From: Zygaena filipendulae
Taxonomy: Eukaryota > Arthropoda > Insecta > Lepidoptera > Zygaenidae
Assembly: GCA_907165275.2 (NCBI GenBank)
Contig: OU015651.1
Coordinates: 14,282,501-14,346,500 of the forward strand
Direction of reading: 5' to 3'
Length of the DNA stretch: 64,000 nucleotides
The notes beneath the pieces were generated by a model. The model was not told where the DNA came from. It worked only from the letters and a program-made list of their open reading frames with translations, and did not search any database. The translations under genes and the position numbers were made by a program. Every line of letters starts with the position of its first letter. Position 1 is the first letter of the stretch. This document shows positions 62,201-64,000 of the stretch, piece by piece.

Positions 62201-62962
62201 AAACCGCAGGAAACAATAAGTAATAGAATATACCTACATATAATAATGAAAATAGTATGTTTAGCAGAAATTAATGTTTACTAATATATTTTTTTAATAA
62301 TTCCTAATTATTCATAAATTATTGGGAAAGGGTATTGAGAAACTTGTGGTAGAGGCACGGTACGGTAGCTGGGAGCAGGGCCTCAAGTGGCCGATTGGTC
62401 CGGTGAAAGATTAATGGCGCGTCTAAGTGGGTAGCCAGCTCAGCGAGCACACTTCAAGTAAATAACACATTAATAAATAAAAATAACGTCGACCTTTAGC
62501 CCTATAGGTCATCGCTCGTAACATTTTCTGCAATACCTGAGTTGAAAATATACTTGAAACGTACATACGGGCTAATAGGATACGAATTTTTATTTCGACA
62601 GGGTTATTTTTATTATAAAAATAAAATATTGTTAATATAATAATTATATCTTATAATAAATACCTAATCATGTATATTACAAGATTTTTTTTTCTTATAT
62701 GTCGGATAAGACGCTCATAGTAATTTTGTCGGATGCATTTAAGACACAAGAAAATTTCTTATAATGTGCAAAAGGCCTTAATCCAAGCCGCCTCATTCTC
62801 CACAGCTACCTGAAGTGCGTCAGCATCCACATGTCGGACATCAAGCCGTTCGAGGACGTCCCCAGCAAGCTGTCGGTGCAGCTTCGGCGCGCGTTCGTCG
62901 CCACGCGCACCTTCCACAAGGCGCTGCGGGCGGGCGGTGACGTCATCAGGAGTATGATGCAG
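41143..62962 (+). CDS. dlp: glypican, GPC4/6 (Dally-like) class, partial: four internal exons
   Basis: Four exons at 41143-41295, 60508-60631, 61000-61110 and 62806-62962 join in frame with AG/GT borders at every junction and give about 180 residues. Glypicans are GPI-anchored heparan-sulfate proteoglycan cores at the cell surface that modulate Hedgehog, Wnt/Wingless and BMP ligands. The order of recognisable blocks matches the GPC4/6 N-terminal domain: a C-P-x-x-x-C-C motif, a helix ending RRFDEFFRQLL, the KRTYGMIYEQHS block, NSQYSFNDTYLKCVS, then KPFEDVPSKL and RRAFVATRTF. Family members are usually 550-760 residues, so this is roughly the first third to half of the globular core. The signal peptide with the upstream cysteines, and the C-terminal heparan-sulfate and GPI regions, are not visible. 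Introns are 19.2 kb, 368 bp and 1.7 kb. The resemblance is to GPC4/6/Dlp rather than GPC3/5/Dally, judged from memory of the families and not from a search. Confidence 0.93.
41362..41480. mobile_element. 119-bp foldback element
   Basis: Outer ends CTATAGATGAGC and GCCCATCTATAG, and inner arms AAACCCGATAAAAGCCAGCC and GGCTGGCTTTTATCGGGTTT, give a near-complete palindrome. It starts 67 bp inside the intron from the glypican donor at 41296. Confidence 0.8.
41596..42914 (+). repeat. large inverted duplication, arm A
   Basis: About 1.3 kb, from CCCGCCAAGTCGAGCAACAA to GCATAAGCTAATCTAATA, matches 57555-59129 in reverse complement at high identity. It contains (TCAC)n, ATATAACTTTGTAATCCCAT-like inverted words and two partial Helitron tips. 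The open frames at 41559-41759 and 59009-59194 are its mirror shadows. Confidence 0.92.
42765..43030. mobile_element. hairpin element, one arm and loop only (arm A copy)
   Basis: CTTGTAAAAAAGTCCAAGTC through ATACATATTATAATTA matches the left arm and loop of the complete hairpin element at 57298-57700. The right arm is missing here. Confidence 0.8.
43092..43374. mobile_element. 0.3-kb MITE with ATAGACACGTATTTTTT-type ends, copy 1 of 3
   Basis: GTCCGTCTGTTAGATAATAA, GATAAAGCGCATTAAAGTTT, GACGTCACGCGAAATTTCGA, AATACGTGTCCAAT and CAAGACGGAC recur at 55033-55352 and, inverted, at 59990-60320. Confidence 0.82.
44087..44370. repeat. 0.27-kb dispersed repeat, copy 1 of 2
   Basis: Starts in a (TTC)n run; AATAATGGCGTCTGTAATTA, then TTAGATTGTTCCCCAAGTTG through TCACTCGTCAACAACC recurs almost unchanged at 54682-54958. 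Confidence 0.88.
44624..44939 (-). mobile_element. two adjoining Helitron-like copies
   Basis: A short fold-back remnant (44624-44730; TTATAAATGCGAATGTGAG facing CTCACTTTCGCATTTATAA) followed by a minus-strand copy from CTAGCTGACCCCCGTG (44736) to TATAATATTAGTATAGA. Confidence 0.6.
45130..45320 (+). mobile_element. SINE, diverged
   Basis: CTAACCAAGAGGTTCCTGTT and GGATTCCCGGTGCAGTTGGA keep the tRNA-derived head with a mutated B box (GTTTGGATTCC), then TTTTTCAGTCTGGGCAGTGG. Confidence 0.6.
45583..45952. mobile_element. 370-bp MITE with about 110-bp inverted ends and TA duplication
   Basis: CAGGATGGCCGGAAGATTGA and TCAATCTTCCGGCCACCCTG are the termini. The arms stay paired through CAGGTCCCTCGT, GGGGTATTCGAATCACC and TTTTTCACGGTTTTCAAG. 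TA flanks both sides (45581-45582, 45953-45954), as expected for a Tc1/mariner-type target. The open frame at 45796-46008 is inside it. Confidence 0.88.
46265..46400 (-). mobile_element. Helitron-like fragment
   Basis: CTAGAGGTTCCCTGCGG, TTAATTTCGGAGTTCCCGCG; 5' end missing. Confidence 0.6.
46834..46854 (+). repeat. (GAA)n microsatellite
   Basis: Seven consecutive AAG/GAA units, sitting within a broken Helitron-like copy (46735-47010). Confidence 0.8.
47015..48490. other. no gene recognised
   Basis: Intronic unique DNA. The open frame at 47204-47422 (-) lacks supporting features. Confidence 0.4.
48497..48605 (+). mobile_element. LINE 3'-end fragment
   Basis: TGGAGATCCTTGGGCGAGGC plus CTTTACCCAGCAGCAGACGT translates to WRSLGEAFTQQQTSV, the worn C-terminus common to many lepidopteran LINE reverse transcriptases. 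Confidence 0.6.
49036..49195. mobile_element. 160-bp MITE, GTTGACAATC ends, copy 2
   Basis: AAGTTGACAATCTATAATCG and TATAGATTGTCAACTT are the inverted ends, extended by AACGCATAGAA and TTCTATGCG. Confidence 0.75.
49378..49500 (-). repeat. dispersed repeat, inverse copy of 22040-22180
   Basis: ACAGAACAGAAAACA, GAAAACAGATGAAAACCAGT and CGCACACAAAACTATTCATC pair with the earlier copy. Confidence 0.72.
50319..50798. mobile_element. 480-bp hAT-type MITE with perfect 8-bp target duplication
   Basis: The termini CAAGGGCGGATACAGG and CCTAAATCCGCCCTTG are inverted. The flanks are GTCACAAC at 50311-50318 and again at 50799-50806. An 8-bp duplication is the hallmark of the hAT superfamily. No transposase frame is inside. 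Confidence 0.92.
50807..51780. other. no gene recognised
   Basis: Intronic unique DNA. The open frames at 51373-51573 (+) and 51471-51662 (-) overlap and show no family signal. Confidence 0.4.
51781..52260 (+). repeat. 160-bp unit, three identical tandem copies
   Basis: Starts at 51781, 51941 and 52101. I found no difference between units except at the very end of the third. Each unit holds a perfect 52-base palindrome (51818-51869, 51978-52029, 52138-52189; 25-base arms around GG) and a Helitron-like tip (ATAGCTGTGCCCCAGGGTTT). Confidence 0.95.
52195..52375 (-). mobile_element. Helitron-like element at the end of the triple array
   Basis: After the third unit the element continues as AAAAGTAGCCCAAGT, CCCGTTAAAATCGGTCCAGT and AACAAACAGACAGACAGAG, so the array formed by amplifying its terminal part. 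Confidence 0.6.
52515..52737 (-). mobile_element. Helitron-like element, tip eroded
   Basis: TACCCCTGACAACGTGTACC, CATGATGATCGATTGAG, ACAAACAAACTCACATTC, TTTATAATAAAAGTTAGA. Confidence 0.6.
52881..53154. repeat. pair of near-identical perfect hairpins
   Basis: 52881-52914 (16-base arms CTCAGACGAAATAAAA) and 53124-53154 (14-base arms CCTCAGACGAAATA) are each perfect palindromes of the same sequence 210 bp apart. They could be the ends of a 275-bp foldback element. Confidence 0.85.
53459..53650 (-). mobile_element. Helitron-like element
   Basis: GTTCACCCGCGGTTGCACCC, GGAGTTGCCGCGGGAATTCC, GAATTTTCAAAATCGTTTCA, AAACTCACAAACTTTAAC. Confidence 0.6.
54043..54266. mobile_element. MITE, ATTATGTAACTTTTGTT ends, copy 3 of 3
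   Basis: GGCTATTATGTAACTTTTGT to CAAAAGTTACGTAATAGCCC; see 22638-22863. Confidence 0.85.
54682..54958. repeat. 0.27-kb dispersed repeat with (TTC)n start, copy 2 of 2
   Basis: (TTC)8 at about 54687-54711, then the body shared with 44087-44370. Confidence 0.88.
55033..55352. mobile_element. 0.3-kb MITE, copy 2 of 3
   Basis: GGGATGTGGACTA at the left and TAATCCACATGCCC at the right are inverted termini; the interior is as at 43092-43374. Confidence 0.85.
56250..56695 (+). mobile_element. two Helitron-like copies in tandem
   Basis: 56255-56400 (ATGTTTGTTTGTTACACGTT to AACTCCGAAATTGACGCG) and 56515-56695 (ATTATAAATGCGTATGTTCG to GGCGGGTAGGACCGCGAGAA, ending CATCTAAT). Confidence 0.55.
57298..57700. 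mobile_element. foldback element with about 145-bp arms
   Basis: 57298-57441 and 57555-57700 are inverted copies with only about three mismatches seen (from TTGTAAAAAAGTCCCAAG to ATAAGCTAATCTAATA). The loop is about 113 bp. Confidence 0.92.
57555..59129 (-). repeat. large inverted duplication, arm B
   Basis: Reverse complement of 41596-42914, plus a 235-bp MITE at 57927-58161 that arm A lacks. Ends at GTTGCTCGACTTGGCGGG. Confidence 0.92.
57927..58161 (+). mobile_element. 235-bp MITE with 4-bp target duplication, copy 3
   Basis: GGACATAGATAAGCAATAGT to GCTTATCTGCGTCC, flanked by ATTT at 57923-57926 and 58162-58165. Arm A keeps the empty site near 42527-42550. Confidence 0.92.
59130..59989. 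other. no supported gene; overlapping open frames of unknown meaning
   Basis: Frames at 59350-59616, 59472-59663 and 59633-59818 (+) overlap in different phases and could be a decayed coding element, but I recognise no domain. Confidence 0.35.
59990..60320. mobile_element. 0.3-kb MITE, copy 3 of 3 (inverse)
   Basis: GGCATGTGGACTA to TAGTCCACATCCC, with GCGTGACGTCACTATTCTGA and TAAACTTTAATGCGCTTTAT inside. It ends about 190 bp before the glypican exon at 60508. Confidence 0.85.
60508..60631 (+). CDS. dlp: glypican exon: EFFRQLL to FEELE block
   Basis: The acceptor GTTGCAG and the donor GAGAG|GTGAGC bound 124 bases (2 + 120 + 2). The split codon G|AG restores the Glu of the FDEFFRQLL motif shared with GPC4/6. 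The rest reads VSREEFHAMFKRTYGMIYEQ and then HSFVFEQLFEELE, aligning without gaps to the family helix around 'FxRTYGMLYxQNSxVFxDLFxEL'. This is the most diagnostic single exon. Confidence 0.95.
61000..61110 (+). CDS. dlp: glypican exon: YYTRGDSDFDEMM to FNDT block
   Basis: The acceptor TTGTTGCAG and the donor GATAC|GTGAGT bound 111 bases (1 + 108 + 2). The peptide begins YYTRGDSDFDEMMNRFF and continues through LYQKMF to LNSQYSFND. It matches the GPC4/6 segment 'YYxGGNxxLxEMLxxFWxxLLxxMF..NxQYxFxxxY'. The intron before it is only 368 bp. Confidence 0.95.
61111..62805 (+). other. 1.7-kb glypican intron
   Basis: GTGAGT to TTCTCCACAG. It contains an eroded Helitron-like end near 62130-62215 (GTGAAACCGCAGGAAACAAT) and otherwise unique DNA. 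Confidence 0.8.
62806..62962 (+). CDS. dlp: glypican exon: YLKCVS to VATRTF block
   Basis: The acceptor TTCTCCACAG and the donor ATGCAG|GTTAGA bound 157 bases (1 + 156 + 0). It encodes YLKCVSIHMSDIKPFEDVPS, then KLSVQLRRAFVATRTF and KALRAGGDVIRSMMQ. This carries a conserved family cysteine (YLxCVS), the KPFxDVPxKL loop and the RAFxAxRTF helix typical of GPC4/6. It ends in phase 0, so the next exon lies beyond 64000 or is not recognisable in the last kilobase. Confidence 0.95.
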
Positions 62963-63194
62963 GTTAGAACACCGGCACGCCATTTATCGTTACCCAACCC
63001 AATGGCAAATTGTATTAGGTACTTGCAACTTTTAATAGAATAGAATAGAAAAAAGTTTAGTTGATACCATAAAGATAAAACAAGTACAAGCGTGAGTCTT
63101 AAAACTAGAATAAATGGTACCAAAATGGCTACCACTCAGCATGACAGTTAATGACATGATTGTTACAACGGGCGTTGTGGGTTCGCCACATCCC

Positions 63195-63432
63195 CACTCG
63201 GTTGCGGTAATGGCAGCGGAATAAATTTTACAAAAGGAGAAAAAAAAACCGAAAATCGCTTTATTTAAAACAAATCTTCCGTATTTTAACGATTTTCTTA
63301 ATTTTCATTTCACTAAGACTAAAGCTTTTTTGATGATTGTCAGTAAGTAGGTGCGTGAAAAGAGCCAAAAATACAAAAAAAAAAACGCATAATGAAAAAA
63401 ATGTCAGTTGCTTTGTTTTTCCGTAGGGCAGC
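63195..63432. mobile_element. MITE, CGGCTGCCCTGCGGAAAAAC family, copy 2 of 2
   Basis: Matches 23154-23406. The right end TTTGTTTTTCCGTAGGGCAG is intact and the left end is diverged. Confidence 0.75.
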
Positions 63433-63471
63433 CGCACTCAGGGTAAAGCTATTGCCACTACAACGTAGCGA

Positions 63472-63522
63472 CGGGTCTAGAGGTTTTTCATCATCTCGCA
63501 TGATGAAAAACCTCTAGACCCG
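63472..63522. repeat. perfect 23-base-arm hairpin
   Basis: CGGGTCTAGAGGTTTTTCAT plus CAT pairs perfectly with ATGATGAAAAACCTCTAGAC plus CCG around the loop CTCGC. It lies in the intron after the last visible glypican exon. Confidence 0.9.
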
Positions 63523-64000
63523 ATGTCACTGGTACAGTTGAGGTCCAAATCATAGGTCTCAAATTACACAGACTGATGTGTTTCGCATAGTAAAAGAGTA
63601 ATAGAATATCCATGTGTAAGTATAGCTAACGATGCACGTATAACCATAACGGCCAGATAGAAGTGGTTCTTAAGATCAAAGAGGGCTTATTAATTAATTT
63701 CTTTAATTAAGTAGCCGCCAAACGTTTTCCATATTGATGGCGAAATTTCAACAGCTATAGGTACCTACTTAAATCTAATTTATAGACCGAACAGCAATGC
63801 GGATCGGCTCTTTAAAATAACTGGAGATTAGTATTTAATGACAGAAACTTAGTATGATGTAACTTTTAAAGGCAAATGTCTTAATTATTAGAGAAGGGAT
63901 TTTAGCTCATCATTTTAGCTCACTTTAAATTAGTTCTAGAGATTTTTTTCAATCTAGGTAAGCTATATTATTTGTTTCCGGCCAAAAACTTCCATTTTAA

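Noticed and set aside
62806..63135. 109-codon minus-strand open frame
   Set aside because: Antisense shadow of the glypican exon at 62806-62962 extended into the intron.

Overview
The window is animal genomic DNA, AT-rich, with intron-split genes and very many short interspersed repeats. The recurring repeat families point to a moth or butterfly (Lepidoptera): Helitron-like elements beginning TC and ending in a CTAG tip with a 'CGGTTTCACCCGCG' stem, tRNA-derived SINEs with a GGTTCGATTCC B box, LINE tails ending in (TAAA)n, and frequent TAGGTACCTA words. The species cannot be fixed from the sequence. No prokaryotic, viral or CRISPR feature was seen.

Protein-coding content is sparse. (1) On the + strand, four exons (41143-41295, 60508-60631, 61000-61110, 62806-62962) join in frame and encode about 180 residues from the N-terminal half of a glypican of the GPC4/6 (Drosophila division abnormally delayed-like, dlp) class. 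The first exon with the signal peptide and all exons after 62962 were not found here. (2) On the - strand, two adjacent small genes (29303-30257 and 30967-32855) encode paralogous single-pass membrane proteins that I cannot assign to a named family. They share a near-identical 36-residue membrane segment and intron phases. The upstream gene carries three tandem copies of a Ser/Thr/Asn-rich exon, all in phase 1. (3) A possible signal-peptide exon lies on the - strand at 2588-2731.

Layout: 1-29 kb holds no gene I can support except the possible exon, and consists of MITEs, Helitron-like copies, a 0.55-kb tandem duplication and a 41-bp satellite. 29-33 kb holds the paralogue pair. 33-41 kb is repeats. 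41-63 kb is the glypican, whose first visible intron is 19.2 kb and is packed with transposon debris: a 1.3-kb inverted duplication, a hAT MITE with a perfect 8-bp target duplication, a triple 160-bp array of perfect hairpins, and a TA-flanked MITE with about 110-bp ends.

The glypican is a heparan-sulfate proteoglycan core that shapes Hedgehog, Wnt and BMP signalling at the cell surface. Nothing in the sequence links it functionally to the paralogue pair. The pair is either intergenic or nested in an upstream intron of the glypican, depending on where the missing first exon lies. The strongest candidate for something undescribed is the paralogue pair, above all the exon amplification in the upstream copy. 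All exon calls come from splice signals, phase and protein similarity read by eye; no search was run.
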